DNA of 64,000 bases from Streptococcus devriesei DSM 19639 (GCF_000423725.1 NZ_KE384084.1:570222-634221), one strand, 5' to 3'; numbered from the stretch's first letter, positions 8,234 through 17,777 are shown. The notes: generated from the letters alone by a model not told the origin. Translations and numbers: made by a program.

Positions 8234-9169
8234 CTAAACATCCAAAATTTCTACTTGAACTTCCTGATAAATCCAGTCCAAATCTTCCTGCTTGAAATCA
8301 CCTGTACTTGGCGACAAAGCATTGGCTGTTCCTGCTGCCACAGCATAACGCAGACAGTCTTTAGGAGTCTTATTTTTTTCAAGGCCGACAGCAAAAGCAC
8401 CAACCATCGCATCACCGCAGCCGACTGTATTTACAGGATCAATCTGAGGCGCAGCCGCCCGATAAACAATGCCTTGATGAATAAGAAGAGCACCATCACT
8501 TCCTAAGGATACAGCCACATAATCAATGCCGATTGCCGCTAATTTTTTAGCATATTTGACTATCTCTTCAAAACTGCTAAGTTTGACATTGAAAAAGGCT
8601 TCAAGCTCATCTTTATTTGGTTTTACCAAAGTTGGTTTAGCCATTAGCCCTTTTTTAAAGGAAGAACCGCTGCTATCCAAAATCACTTTCTTATGTGACT
8701 TTTTAGCAAGTTCAATTAATACTGCATAAATCGCATCATCAGCCCCTTTGGGAATACTTCCCGAAATGACAACAACATCTGATTTACTTAGAAGTCTTCG
8801 ATAAGTCATCATAAAATCAACCATTTCAGACTCTAATACCTCACAGCCTTCTTCCAAAAATTCTGTTGAACCGTAAGCTGATTCAAGAATATTGATACAG
8901 CTCCTCGTTTCGCCGGCAATTTCAGTAAATTCAAAAGGAATATGAGCCTTTTGCAATAGATCTTCCAGATAATGACCGTTGAAACCTCCTATCAGGCCTG
9001 TTGCCGTCACGGAGTTCCCGCATAGTTTAATAATCTTAGCAACATTCAGACCCTTACCGCCAGCAGTATTGATGGTCTTTTTAACCCGCATGACACTGCC
9101 GGGAATCAGCGGCTTATCCAGATAATAAGCTTTATCAATTGAAGCGTTCAAGGTAACCGTTGTAATCAT
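8234..9169 (-). CDS. lacC: Tagatose-6-phosphate kinase (PfkB family)
   Basis: The product is a 311-residue PfkB/ribokinase-family sugar kinase. GGKGLNVAK lies near residue 37, and the catalytic and anion-hole motif NTVGCGDAMVGAF lies near 250. It phosphorylates tagatose-6-phosphate to tagatose-1,6-bisphosphate. 1-Phosphofructokinases look similar, but the neighbour lacD and the galactitol uptake genes point to tagatose-6-phosphate. A strong AAGGAGA site precedes the start. It is the last gene of the gat operon. Confidence 0.88.
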   Translation of the reverse strand: MITTVTLNASIDKAYYLDKPLIPGSVMRVKKTINTAGGKGLNVAKIIKLCGNSVTATGLIGGFNGHYLEDLLQKAHIPFEFTEIAGETRSCINILESAYGSTEFLEEGCEVLESEMVDFMMTYRRLLSKSDVVVISGSIPKGADDAIYAVLIELAKKSHKKVILDSSGSSFKKGLMAKPTLVKPNKDELEAFFNVKLSSFEEIVKYAKKLAAIGIDYVAVSLGSDGALLIHQGIVYRAAAPQIDPVNTVGCGDAMVGAFAVGLEKNKTPKDCLRYAVAAGTANALSPSTGDFKQEDLDWIYQEVQVEILDV

Positions 9170-9229
9170 ATCATATCTCCTTCTTTATTAATAAAGAGAG
9201 CCCAGCTCATAAAAAGCCAGGCTGCTTGT

Positions 9230-10159
9230 CTATTTTATGGGTGTCGCTAGATTCTCAACTAAATGTGCCAACTCAGTAATATTTGACTTGCCTCTTGTTT
9301 GAAGCCAATCGGCAGCCTTATCACTTCCGGCTTCTTTATAGACTGCTGCTGCACCTGCCCAGGTTGCACGCCCGCAGAGAACACCATTAAAAGTTGAACC
9401 GCTCTCTTTAGCAAAACGAAGAGTGTCACGAAACATCTGAGCACTAACGCCGGCGCTTAGGAAGATAAAAGGAAGATCAGTCGCCTCAGCCTGTTCTTTA
9501 TAAAATGCTGCCGCTTCTTTTTTAGTATAGACCGCATCAGCTCCAAAGCCTTCAACAAAATTCATATCTACCGGAACTTCAACCTTTAGAACAGATATAT
9601 TATAGCGCGGATCTGCATAGACTTTCATGGCTTCAATCACCTTATGAGGCTTGATTTTAGCGTATTCTTTTTTATCAGAAATGTCGTCATCATAGGTGAC
9701 AATTTCAAGAAAAAGCGGCAGATCTTCTGCGGCACACTCAGATCCTACACGTTCGACAAAGGCCTTTTTCTGATCATTAATAACTTCATTTTCATCAACA
9801 TCCACATAAACTAAAAGCTTCACGGCATCAGCTCCTTGTTCTTTGAGGCGTTTAACACTTTCATTGTCAATCAGATCCGGCAGGCGGCCCGGTGCTGCTG
9901 CATCATAGCCTGTTTTTTCATAGGCCATAAGAAGACCGCACATCTTATCTTTTTTGGCAGCAGCAGGCAGACCAAACTCCGGATCAAGTAAAATGGAACT
10001 GGCATAAGGCGTCAGATTTTCTGATACCAAAATTTTAAAAGTCTCTAATGCTTCTTGAGAAGCATCTTCACCGAGCATCCGGCGAAGAGCACCTCGCTGA
10101 TCAATAGCCAGAGCCGAAATGACACCGCTTGAAGTTGTTAGCTTTTTCAAGTCGCTCAT
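9230..10159 (-). CDS. lacD: Tagatose-1,6-bisphosphate aldolase
   Basis: The product has 309 residues and belongs to the LacD class I aldolase family. It has the ALAIDQRGALRRML start region, the KLLVYVD strand and the VLKVEVPVD stretch that carries the Schiff-base lysine. It splits tagatose-1,6-bisphosphate into dihydroxyacetone phosphate and glyceraldehyde-3-phosphate. It is somewhat shorter than the roughly 325-residue LacD of lactose operons, so it may be the gat-type paralogue. It follows gatD directly and has a GGGGGG ribosome site. Confidence 0.92.
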   Translation of the reverse strand: MSDLKKLTTSSGVISALAIDQRGALRRMLGEDASQEALETFKILVSENLTPYASSILLDPEFGLPAAAKKDKMCGLLMAYEKTGYDAAAPGRLPDLIDNESVKRLKEQGADAVKLLVYVDVDENEVINDQKKAFVERVGSECAAEDLPLFLEIVTYDDDISDKKEYAKIKPHKVIEAMKVYADPRYNISVLKVEVPVDMNFVEGFGADAVYTKKEAAAFYKEQAEATDLPFIFLSAGVSAQMFRDTLRFAKESGSTFNGVLCGRATWAGAAAVYKEAGSDKAADWLQTRGKSNITELAHLVENLATPIK

Positions 10160-11196
10160 TAATTTCCCCCCTTTACTGTAATAAAAATTTTTCCATCAAT
10201 TTTGTGTTCACGGTAATCTGCAAAGATCTCAGGGAAAGTTTCAAGACTGACTTCTGCTGCAATCAAAGGATTAATCTTGATAGCCTCCTTTTGAAAGAGC
10301 TCTACGGCTTCAGTCCATTCCTCACCGGGCCATGGAGCTGAATAGTTCATCCACGAACCACGCGCAGTCAATTCTTTACGGTTAATCAATTCAAAAGTCT
10401 GAAAATCAATCGTCAGATCCTTGTGCGGTGTTCCAATATATAAAATATTGCCTTTCTTGGCAGCTAACTTATTGACAATATAATAGCTTTGATTAGCCCC
10501 AGACGTTTCAATAACAAAGTCAAATTGATTATAGGCAGCTTCTAATTCTTCCTTATTGCGGGTATTGACAATAGCCTTAGCACCTAGCTGCCGCGATAAA
10601 GCAAGTTTATCATCACTAATGTCAAAGGCTGTTACATCATAGCCGTAACTCACCAAGACCTGAAGAGCTAAAAGTCCGATACTGCCCATACCAATGAGAG
10701 CTGCTTTTTTGACCATTAAATCTTTAAGGCCGGCAACTTTAAAGCCATGGAGACTGACAGTCAATGGTTCAATAAAAGCCGCTGTGCGAAGGTCAATATT
10801 TTCTGGAATAGGCACGAGGTTTTCTTCCGGAATAACAGTATACTCCTGTAAGCCGCCGTTTTCGCGAGAACCAATAAAACCATAGTTTTCACTCAGAGAA
10901 TAATTGCCTTTTTTGCTTTGTTCATCTTCAAAATCCGGTTTCAAAGGAATAATTGCTACTTTGTCGCCTGCACGGTAATTAGCAGAATTGCTCGCTTCCA
11001 CAATACCTGAAAATTCATGAGTCAAAATAATCGGATAAAATTTAGCTTGATTTTCAAAGAAACGAACATAGTCTGATCCGCAAATACCCGTATAGGCAAC
11101 TCTTACTAAGACGTCTCCTTTGTTTTTAAGGATTGGTTTATCAATGTCTTGTATCTCAATCTTATTGTTCTCCACCAAAACTGCTGCCTTCATCAT
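10159..11196 (-). CDS. gatD: Galactitol-1-phosphate 5-dehydrogenase
   Basis: The product is about 345 residues, a zinc-dependent medium-chain alcohol dehydrogenase. CGSD and the GHE-like THEFSG motif lie near the N-terminus, and a Rossmann GMGSIG motif lies near 170. The late SWMNYSAPWPGEEW motif is typical of GatD. It oxidises galactitol-1-phosphate to tagatose-6-phosphate, feeding lacC and lacD. The four cysteines of the usual structural zinc lobe are missing, which fits this subfamily. The ATG at 11196 was chosen; a TTG one codon earlier is also possible. Confidence 0.88.
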   Translation of the reverse strand: MMKAAVLVENNKIEIQDIDKPILKNKGDVLVRVAYTGICGSDYVRFFENQAKFYPIILTHEFSGIVEASNSANYRAGDKVAIIPLKPDFEDEQSKKGNYSLSENYGFIGSRENGGLQEYTVIPEENLVPIPENIDLRTAAFIEPLTVSLHGFKVAGLKDLMVKKAALIGMGSIGLLALQVLVSYGYDVTAFDISDDKLALSRQLGAKAIVNTRNKEELEAAYNQFDFVIETSGANQSYYIVNKLAAKKGNILYIGTPHKDLTIDFQTFELINRKELTARGSWMNYSAPWPGEEWTEAVELFQKEAIKINPLIAAEVSLETFPEIFADYREHKIDGKIFITVKGGN

Positions 11197-11230
11197 CAAT
11201 CATCTTCTTTCCATTAATCTTTTGTACGTT

Positions 11231-12574
11231 TTACTTACTTTCTCTAGCTTTTTGTAATTTTTTAAAGCGAGCCCAGGTCATATACAGTCCGATTGCATAA
11301 ATCACAGCAATGATGGCAAATCCCAAAGCATTTGTCATGTGGAACAGCTGCGTAAAGATGTAAGTAATCGGTGAGCCTCCTTGGTCAAGCGCTGCAACTT
11401 TACCGCCTGAATCAGATAGGGTCCCTGTCGTTTGTGCCAGCTTAGTTGTCAGACCAACAGACTGATTCGCAATCCAAACGGTAATATACATAATAACCGA
11501 GCCAGAAATTAAGGTTCTAAACAAATTCCCATGATGCACCGCAACCCCCATGGCAATAAAGAAACCAATGGTTGCCAAGTCCCCAAATGGCAAAACTTGG
11601 TTGCCCGGTACAAGAAGCGCGATAACGATGCTGAGCGGAATAAAAATCAAACCTGCAGAAACCACGGTAGGATCACCAAGCAAAATCGCCGGATCCAAGC
11701 CGATAAGAAATTCACTGCCCTTAAACCGTTTGGAAAGTCTTTCCTTGACAACTTCTGAAATGGGCATCAAGCCTTCCATAATTGGTTTGATAACCTTAGG
11801 CATCAATGAAATGACAGCAGCAACTTTGATCGCCAACTGAAGGATGGCCTTAACATCATAGCCGGCTAAAATCCCAATAATGATACCTAGGAAAAAGGCT
11901 ACAATAACGGGCTGTCCAAAGATTCCCAAACGTTTTTCAATTTTGTCACTGTCAATAGTAATCTTATTAAGTCCCGGAATTTTACTGATTAAGGCATCCA
12001 CCATCACTGCAAATGGTGCCATATAAGCCGATGTTCCGTGCGGTACCGCAATACCTTCCAGTCCAAAATACTCTTCAGTATCATAGCGGAACCAGTCACC
12101 AAATTTATAAGCAAGGGCAGCGTGAACAATAACACCAAGAATCCCAATCCAATAGTTACCCGTCGCTACATAGGCAATAGCTCCGGTAAAAGTCATGTGC
12201 CATACATTCCAGATATCAACATTGACCACACGAGTCATCTTTAAAAGCAGCATGACAATATTGACTAAAATGGCAATTGGAATAGCAATTAAAGCAATCT
12301 TACTTGCCCAGGTAATTGGTGACATACCCGGCCAGCCGACGTCTACAACCTTGAGACTTAATCCGAAATTTTCAGCCATTGCTTTAGCTGCAGGACCAAT
12401 GCTGGCTTGCATAAAGTCAACGATAATACCTATACCGACAAAACCTATCCCAATTGAAATGGCAGAATAAAAAGCTTTGCCGACTTTAATTCCAAAACAA
12501 ACGGCGATGATAAAAATAACCAGCGGCAGCATGACAGATGCCCCTAAGTCAATAATGTATTGTAAAAATGCCAT
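11231..12574 (-). CDS. gatC: PTS galactitol transporter subunit IIC
   Basis: The product has 447 residues and is strongly hydrophobic, with about ten membrane segments. It matches the Gat family IIC (EIIC-GAT), with GYDVKAILQLAIK and FGDLATIGFF stretches. It transports galactitol across the membrane with phosphorylation by GatB. It lies between gatB and gatD in the operon, with an AGAGGG ribosome site. Confidence 0.93.
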   Translation of the reverse strand: MAFLQYIIDLGASVMLPLVIFIIAVCFGIKVGKAFYSAISIGIGFVGIGIIVDFMQASIGPAAKAMAENFGLSLKVVDVGWPGMSPITWASKIALIAIPIAILVNIVMLLLKMTRVVNVDIWNVWHMTFTGAIAYVATGNYWIGILGVIVHAALAYKFGDWFRYDTEEYFGLEGIAVPHGTSAYMAPFAVMVDALISKIPGLNKITIDSDKIEKRLGIFGQPVIVAFFLGIIIGILAGYDVKAILQLAIKVAAVISLMPKVIKPIMEGLMPISEVVKERLSKRFKGSEFLIGLDPAILLGDPTVVSAGLIFIPLSIVIALLVPGNQVLPFGDLATIGFFIAMGVAVHHGNLFRTLISGSVIMYITVWIANQSVGLTTKLAQTTGTLSDSGGKVAALDQGGSPITYIFTQLFHMTNALGFAIIAVIYAIGLYMTWARFKKLQKARESK

Positions 12575-12592
12575 GAGTTAACCCTCTTTCTT

Positions 12593-12606
12593 TTAAAACG
12601 CTTACA
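12593..12606 (-). promoter_or_regulatory. Possible cre (CcpA) site
   Basis: On the minus strand the sequence is TGTAAGCGTTTTAA, one mismatch from the consensus TGWAARCGYTWNCW. It lies just past gatB, before gatC, so a role as an internal roadblock or operator for catabolite control is possible but not certain. Confidence 0.35.
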
Positions 12607-12608
12607 TT

Positions 12609-12887
12609 TTACTGTAAATAGTTCAAGATATCCTCTTCCAGCTTTTCCTCGTTGATACCCGAAATAAAGCCCATAACGGTTAAAACCGGAATGTCTCCAT
12701 AGGTCTTCTTAACACGCATGGTGGTGCAAATCAGGTCTGTTCCCGACAAATGCGATTCAATTTCACTGATGCGGCACTGCACCAAGTCAAGATCAATGCC
12801 GTTCTTATCGCAAAGTTCTTTAATTCTGTTTGCTGCCACTGTTGAGGTTGCGACAGCTCCGCCGCAGGCTACAATAACTTTTTTCAT
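12609..12887 (-). CDS. gatB: PTS galactitol transporter subunit IIB
   Basis: The product has 92 residues. It starts MKKVIVACGGAVATSTVAAN, with the phosphorylated Cys8 in the PTS IIB loop followed by the Ser/Thr-rich turn. It accepts phosphate from GatA and passes it to galactitol bound by GatC. An AAAGGAG site precedes it. It is separated from gatA by about 300 bases that hold repeat DNA. Confidence 0.92.
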   Translation of the reverse strand: MKKVIVACGGAVATSTVAANRIKELCDKNGIDLDLVQCRISEIESHLSGTDLICTTMRVKKTYGDIPVLTVMGFISGINEEKLEEDILNYLQ

Positions 12888-13194
12888 GATGCTTCTCCTT
12901 TATTTAAGATATTAAGGGCGTTAAGAAAGCGAGAAGAAAATAGGAGCCTAACGCTGTGCGCTGGCGCACAAGGCAGGCTGTCTTTTTCTCGACGCTTTTA
13001 GCCCGTGTTCAGTTACATAAGATACAAAGAGCTTAGGCGAGCAAAGGCAAAATAGCAGGTTCGACGAAGTGTCACAGGACTCTAGGAGAAGCTGTCTTTT
13101 TGGCACAGCTCGCAGCTCGTGTTCAGTTACATAAGATACTAAGGGCGTTTCAAGTCCCTATAAAAATAGGAAACTGACGCCGTATCATCCATTA
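12888..13194. repeat. Repeat-rich insert between gatA and gatB
   Basis: No gene is seen here. A near-exact direct repeat of about 25 bases (core CGTGTTCAGTTACATAAG) lies at 13001-13025 and 13114-13138. The unit between them aligns with the extra module in 5777-5900. The stretch interrupts an operon that is otherwise packed tightly. Confidence 0.7.
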
Positions 13195-13653
13195 TTATTG
13201 TTTGTTGATAAATTGCTGTAGTGTTTTTACGATATCCGTTTTATCTGTCGCAGTCAGCAGATAATTAAGCAGCTCCTCACTCTGGAACAATTTCATCAGC
13301 TTAGTCAAAAAAATGACCTGATTTTTAGGATTTTTAACAACAATATTGAAAATCAGCCGTGTTTTGACCTCTTCATCAGGGTCAACCATGTGCCGAAAGG
13401 TTACCTCGTTTTTTAAGCGTATAAAGACCACCCCTTCTTTTTCAGCATATTTTGTTTCTGTATGCGGCATGGCAATATGAATACCCGCATGCGTCATCAA
13501 TCCTGTCGCAAATTCTTTTTCTCTTTTCAAAATGGACGCAAGATAGCCTTCCTGTACATAGCCCAGGCGTCTTAATTGATTGAAACTAAAGGTCAGCACT
13601 TCTGTACTTGTTGCCAATGACTCATCAAGAAAGATAAGATCTTCTGTAAACAT
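13195..13653 (-). CDS. gatA: PTS galactitol transporter subunit IIA
   Basis: The product is a 152-residue EIIA of the fructose/mannitol-type fold. The active His lies in IAMPHTETKYA, near residue 50. It accepts phosphate from HPr and passes it to GatB. It begins 6 bases after the end of the regulator gene, with a GGAGG ribosome site, so the two are co-transcribed. Confidence 0.9.
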   Translation of the reverse strand: MFTEDLIFLDESLATSTEVLTFSFNQLRRLGYVQEGYLASILKREKEFATGLMTHAGIHIAMPHTETKYAEKEGVVFIRLKNEVTFRHMVDPDEEVKTRLIFNIVVKNPKNQVIFLTKLMKLFQSEELLNYLLTATDKTDIVKTLQQFINKQ

Positions 13654-13659
13654 ATACTA

Positions 13660-15726
13660 TTACCTCCTTAACTCCAGCAGTCTTTCCCTTTCATAAATGA
13701 GATTATGGATTTCTTGTGCTGTATGGCAAGAATCCATTTTTTCTCTAAAGTCTTTATCCTTTAAAAGATTAAAAAGGTTGAAAATTGCCCTGAGATGCTT
13801 ACGTCTGTCAGTAATAGACAGCATACAGACATATTTGACCGGCATAGTAGCAATATCTCTGGGATTATCATGCTCCTCGTCATCAAAATAAATAGTATTT
13901 TTAAGCCTTATCAAACTCATTGAAGTCTTCTTGTTATAATCTCCAAACGGTGCATGGGGAAAGGCAAAGCCCGGTGAAATAACCACATAAGGGCCGTTCT
14001 CCTTGATATTGCTGATAACTACTTTTAAATAGTCCTCAGTAATATCCCCTCTGGCGATCAACTGCTCACCTACCTTGTAGATAGAATCCTGCCAGTCAAC
14101 CACTTCGACATCCAGCTCAATGCGATCAGGTGTTAAAAATTCATAAAGTGCTGTGTCAGACTTCATTGCTGTATGGCTGATATGTGTGAAAATCTTAGCT
14201 TTAATCCGTCTTTTCAACTCTTGTTTATCTTTAAAGGGACTGTCAACCTCTTCTGCCACCATTTGATAGATCTGTGAAGCAGTTTCTTTGTCAAAAGTCA
14301 GCTGACTGAATTCCTTGTCTTTCACAATACGGTTAATATGATTGGCAATCAAAAGATAATCTTCATCAGAAATATAAGGGGAAATTTGAATATAGGCCTT
14401 GTTGGGAACTGGCGTTGTCGTTAAGATCAGGTCATATTTGCCTTGAATCGTATCATCAATAGAATAAATGTCTAAGCTAAATGAAAACTGATTTAACAGC
14501 TTGCTTTCAATAAAGAAGGCTTCTGTTGCCTTTTGCTCAGTAAGAACAGCGACCCTTAAATTGCTGCCAAGCCGTTTTTTACGCTCAATAGCTGCATAAA
14601 CATAGATGATAATATAATCAATTTCAACCGGGGACGCCTTACGCCCAACATTTTTTTCAATGATATAAAGATTATCTAAAATAACCTGTTTGATTCTTGG
14701 GTTGCTTTTAATAACATCACTGATATCTAAAGGATCACCCTCTATTATTTCCTTGCGCATCATTCTCAGCAAATGTGCTGAGAAATTTTCATAAAAAATA
14801 TAATCGTCCTTAAAATCAATCTGCAAATCCTTAGATATTTTTTCAATAAAAGCCATGGCAATCACTTGAATGCTGAGGGTTTCCTTATTGATCTCTGCAT
14901 CGAGTATCTGATGAGGTGTCCCTTCTAAAATCTGATTGAAAATAAAGGCAATATCTTTTGCATCCAAATAAGGATAGCGGTACTCCGATAAAAGCTTTTG
15001 AAATACCTCAAGCAGACGGGCCGGACAAGAAAAGTCCGCTGTCAGAGTAAATCCCTTATAATGCCGGTAGCTGCAAATAATAGAATAGGTTAAGAGACTG
15101 TTGAGATTTTTCTCGGACAGCTTCAGCTGCTCACGGCTGACCGTTACAATTTTTTGCAAAAGAGGAAGATTGATCTCCTGATAATAGCCTTCTTCAAAAA
15201 TGACAGGTTCTAAAGTTGTAAAATTATCCTGACTGATAACACTGTAAATAAACGAGCGGCTGTCTTCCTCCTTGGCGTCAACTTTATATCCCTTGTTGGC
15301 CTTGGAAATAATTTCTAAATGATGTTTAGAGGCTAACTTTCGCATAGACTTGACATCATTGACTATGGTTGATCGGCTGGCAAGCAGCTTTTCAGATAAT
15401 TGGCTTAGCGTCACATAACCATGACTTCCTAACAAAATAAGTAAGCAAATCAAACTTCTTTCATTGCTGCTGAATTTATACTCATAAACATCAAACTTAT
15501 TGATATCATCGCAAATACGTTTTTTACTAACATCCAGATGCAACGTTATTTGCTTATTTTTAACGGTGACATTTCCAAATGATAAATTTCGCAGATAGTC
15601 ATTCAAACTGGCAATATCATTTCTGATTGTCCGCTCTGAAACATCATGCATTTCAGATAATTCTTGCAGTGAACTATGATTCTTATCAATGAGAAAATGT
15701 AAAATTTCCTTGCTTCTTTGATTCAT
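13660..15726 (-). CDS. PRD-containing transcriptional regulator (BglG/MtlR type)
   Basis: The product has 688 residues. Two N-terminal helix-turn-helix domains (roughly 1-75 and 85-150) are followed by two PRD domains (about 190-400), a GatB-like IIB domain (about 405-490) and a C-terminal EIIA-like domain with the phosphorylatable FPHAP His near 585. This is the plan of MtlR/LicR-type PTS-controlled activators. It heads the gat operon and very likely activates it when galactitol flows through the PTS. The IIB-like domain lacks an obvious Cys in the usual loop. The start has an AGGAGG site. Confidence 0.85.
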   Translation of the reverse strand: MNQRSKEILHFLIDKNHSSLQELSEMHDVSERTIRNDIASLNDYLRNLSFGNVTVKNKQITLHLDVSKKRICDDINKFDVYEYKFSSNERSLICLLILLGSHGYVTLSQLSEKLLASRSTIVNDVKSMRKLASKHHLEIISKANKGYKVDAKEEDSRSFIYSVISQDNFTTLEPVIFEEGYYQEINLPLLQKIVTVSREQLKLSEKNLNSLLTYSIICSYRHYKGFTLTADFSCPARLLEVFQKLLSEYRYPYLDAKDIAFIFNQILEGTPHQILDAEINKETLSIQVIAMAFIEKISKDLQIDFKDDYIFYENFSAHLLRMMRKEIIEGDPLDISDVIKSNPRIKQVILDNLYIIEKNVGRKASPVEIDYIIIYVYAAIERKKRLGSNLRVAVLTEQKATEAFFIESKLLNQFSFSLDIYSIDDTIQGKYDLILTTTPVPNKAYIQISPYISDEDYLLIANHINRIVKDKEFSQLTFDKETASQIYQMVAEEVDSPFKDKQELKRRIKAKIFTHISHTAMKSDTALYEFLTPDRIELDVEVVDWQDSIYKVGEQLIARGDITEDYLKVVISNIKENGPYVVISPGFAFPHAPFGDYNKKTSMSLIRLKNTIYFDDEEHDNPRDIATMPVKYVCMLSITDRRKHLRAIFNLFNLLKDKDFREKMDSCHTAQEIHNLIYERERLLELRR

Positions 15727-15766
15727 CCTGTAAGCGCCTCCTTTCTCTATAGTCTATTGTAGAACG

Positions 15767-15904
15767 CCTCTTGCAAAAACAAAATAACAAAGTCTTTCAT
15801 CTCTTGGGAAATTTTTTGTATCAAACAATTTCTTGCAAGAATTTCTGCAATCGTGACTATTTTTGTTGGAATCATAGTATCTTCGTTATCATTCTTGCAA
15901 AAAG
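15767..15904 (-). promoter_or_regulatory. Three TCTTGCAARA boxes at exact 62-base spacing
   Basis: TTGCAA cores begin at 15771, 15833 and 15895, each within TCTTGCAARA; the middle one is the full palindrome TTCTTGCAAGAA. The spacing is 62 bases twice, close to six helical turns. They lie between the divergent PRD regulator and metallophosphoesterase genes and may be operator sites. Confidence 0.45.
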
Positions 15905-15946
15905 CTGCCATCTCAATCTTTCTGTCCCTCTCTTTCTGGAAAATCA

Positions 15947-15955
15947 TGGTACAAT
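15947..15955 (+). promoter_or_regulatory. Extended -10 abutting metallophosphoesterase start
   Basis: TGG-TACAAT ends 6 bases before the ATG at 15962. No Shine-Dalgarno sequence is visible, so a leaderless transcript is likely. Confidence 0.5.
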
Positions 15956-15961
15956 ACTCTT

Positions 15962-16819
15962 ATGACAAAACTTGCTATTATGAGCGATCTCCATATTGAT
16001 CTCAATCATTTTGGAGCTTTTGAGATAGAAACTCTGAAACAATTGCTGCAGGCACAGCATATTGACCATCTTCATCTGGCAGGAGATATTTCCAATCATT
16101 TTTACAGCCACACCCTTCCTTTTATTGACGAATTGCAGAAGGATCTGACAGTCACCTACAATCTGGGCAATCATGACATGCTGGATTTAGATGAGCGCCG
16201 CATTCAAGCCTTTGATTTCCAGACGCATCAGGTAGGTGAGGCGTCTTTGCTGGCTCTTCACGCTTGGTATGATTATTCCTTTTCTGCCCAAGATCCTGCT
16301 AAAATCGAACGTCTGAAAAAAATCTTTTGGTTCGACCGGCGCTTGCAGCGTTTAAAAAACGACCCCGCTATTGCTCAGGAATCATTGACAAAGCTGAATC
16401 AAACCTTGACTTCTTTACAAGATCAAAAGCTGATTGTTGCCATGCATTTTGTTCCTCATCAGCATTTTATTATGACGCATCCGCGCTTTGCACCGTTTAA
16501 TGCTTTTTTGGGCAGCCAGAAATTCCATGACCTTTTTGTTCAGCACCAGATCAAGGACGTTACTTTTGGTCATGCTCACAGGAGCTTCGGCGATGTCTCT
16601 CTCGATGGTGTCACTTACCATTCAAGGCCTCTCGGCTATATCCGGGAATGGGATTTGACCATTGATTTTGTCAATCAGCACCCTGAATACAATCCCAGCG
16701 GCAGCTGGAATCTCAGCAAACGCTACAACGCAGTCAAGCATCTGCCAGCTTTTCAAGAGTATAAAAACAAACACTTGGCTGAAGAATTTCTTCATTCCAT
16801 GACTATATTTGAACTTTAA
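15962..16819 (+). CDS. Metallophosphoesterase
   Basis: The product has 285 residues and carries the calcineurin-like phosphoesterase motifs: MSDLHIDLN at the N-terminus, LAGDIS, a GNHDM motif near 70, MHFVPH and GHAH. It should bind two metals and hydrolyse phosphoesters. The substrate is unknown. The gene lacks a ribosome site and has an extended -10 element ending 6 bases before the ATG. It is divergent from the PRD regulator gene. Confidence 0.88.
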   Translation: MTKLAIMSDLHIDLNHFGAFEIETLKQLLQAQHIDHLHLAGDISNHFYSHTLPFIDELQKDLTVTYNLGNHDMLDLDERRIQAFDFQTHQVGEASLLALHAWYDYSFSAQDPAKIERLKKIFWFDRRLQRLKNDPAIAQESLTKLNQTLTSLQDQKLIVAMHFVPHQHFIMTHPRFAPFNAFLGSQKFHDLFVQHQIKDVTFGHAHRSFGDVSLDGVTYHSRPLGYIREWDLTIDFVNQHPEYNPSGSWNLSKRYNAVKHLPAFQEYKNKHLAEEFLHSMTIFEL

Positions 16820-16867
16820 AACCGATAGCAGCCAAATTGTCTGATTAAGGCACCTGCAGTTACCAAA

Positions 16868-16908
16868 AAGAAGCTGAGGCATTAAGATGTCTCAGCTTCT
16901 TTTTTTAA
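16868..16908. terminator. Bidirectional intrinsic terminator
   Basis: AAGAAGCTGAGGC and its partner before a run of seven T form a long stem. It separates the convergent metallophosphoesterase and glycerophosphodiesterase genes and works on either strand. Confidence 0.8.
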
Positions 16909-16931
16909 TTTGTCTTAGCTGTTATCTTTTT

Positions 16932-17663
16932 TCACATTGACAGGGATTTTCTGACTTTAACTGCTTCTTCCGGCTTATCAGTGATGATGCCCCTGACATT
17001 AGCCAAATAAGCCTTTTTCATATCACTGCTTTTATTGACAGTCCAGAGCCTGAGCGGTTTTTGTGTTCCCTTTTGGGGCTTACTGCCCAAAAAGAAGGAT
17101 CGGTGGCAGTGCACAGTCTCAATAAACTTTAAATGCCTGCCCAGCCAGTAATAAAAAGGTTTCAGTTTTACCAAAAAAGCTCGTTCAGCCTTGGGATCGT
17201 GCTTTTTCATTAAAAACAGGCTAAAAAAGTTGAAACTGGAATACATGTGGGAAAAAGAACGTTTTTTAGCAAGCATCAACTCCGCAATCTGCTTTTCAAT
17301 TTTAGGATAAGGATACCTGTTAGTTTTCAGCTCGATATTTAAAACACCTGTAAAATGCTGCTCCTCTAAAAATTGTAAAACCTCTTCCAGAGTTGCTATC
17401 TTCTCACGAAAATAAGACGGATGAAACCAAGATCCGGCATCAAACATTTTAATTTGCTGCAACGTTAAATGCCGCACAAGGCCAAAGCCGTTTGTGGTAC
17501 GGTTAACCGTTTCATCATGAATAACAACCAGCTGATTATCTTTGGTTCGGTGAACATCGAGTTCAATACCGTCGCTGCCGACATGCACCGCCTCAGCAAA
17601 AGCAGCCAGAGTGTTTTCCGGACGGTTGGATTTACTTCCTCTATGAGCAAAAATTTGAGTCAT
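16932..17663 (-). CDS. Glycerophosphodiester phosphodiesterase
   Basis: The product has 243 residues of the GDPD TIM-barrel family. AHRGSKSNRPENT near the N-terminus carries the catalytic His/Arg and the Glu, followed by ELDVHRTKDNQLVVIHDE with the metal ligands and second His. There is no signal peptide, so it acts in the cytoplasm on glycerophosphodiesters. The residues WTVNKSSDMK and GIITDKPE near the C-terminus are also family-typical. Confidence 0.93.
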   Translation of the reverse strand: MTQIFAHRGSKSNRPENTLAAFAEAVHVGSDGIELDVHRTKDNQLVVIHDETVNRTTNGFGLVRHLTLQQIKMFDAGSWFHPSYFREKIATLEEVLQFLEEQHFTGVLNIELKTNRYPYPKIEKQIAELMLAKKRSFSHMYSSFNFFSLFLMKKHDPKAERAFLVKLKPFYYWLGRHLKFIETVHCHRSFFLGSKPQKGTQKPLRLWTVNKSSDMKKAYLANVRGIITDKPEEAVKVRKSLSM

Positions 17664-17777
17664 TGCTTTCTTTCTAAATTACATAAAAGTATCCCTATTT
17701 TACCATAAATTTTTGCCGAGAACACTTATTCAGCCTAAAAGTGATAGTCTGATTAGAATTCTTTAAACTACGGCCAG

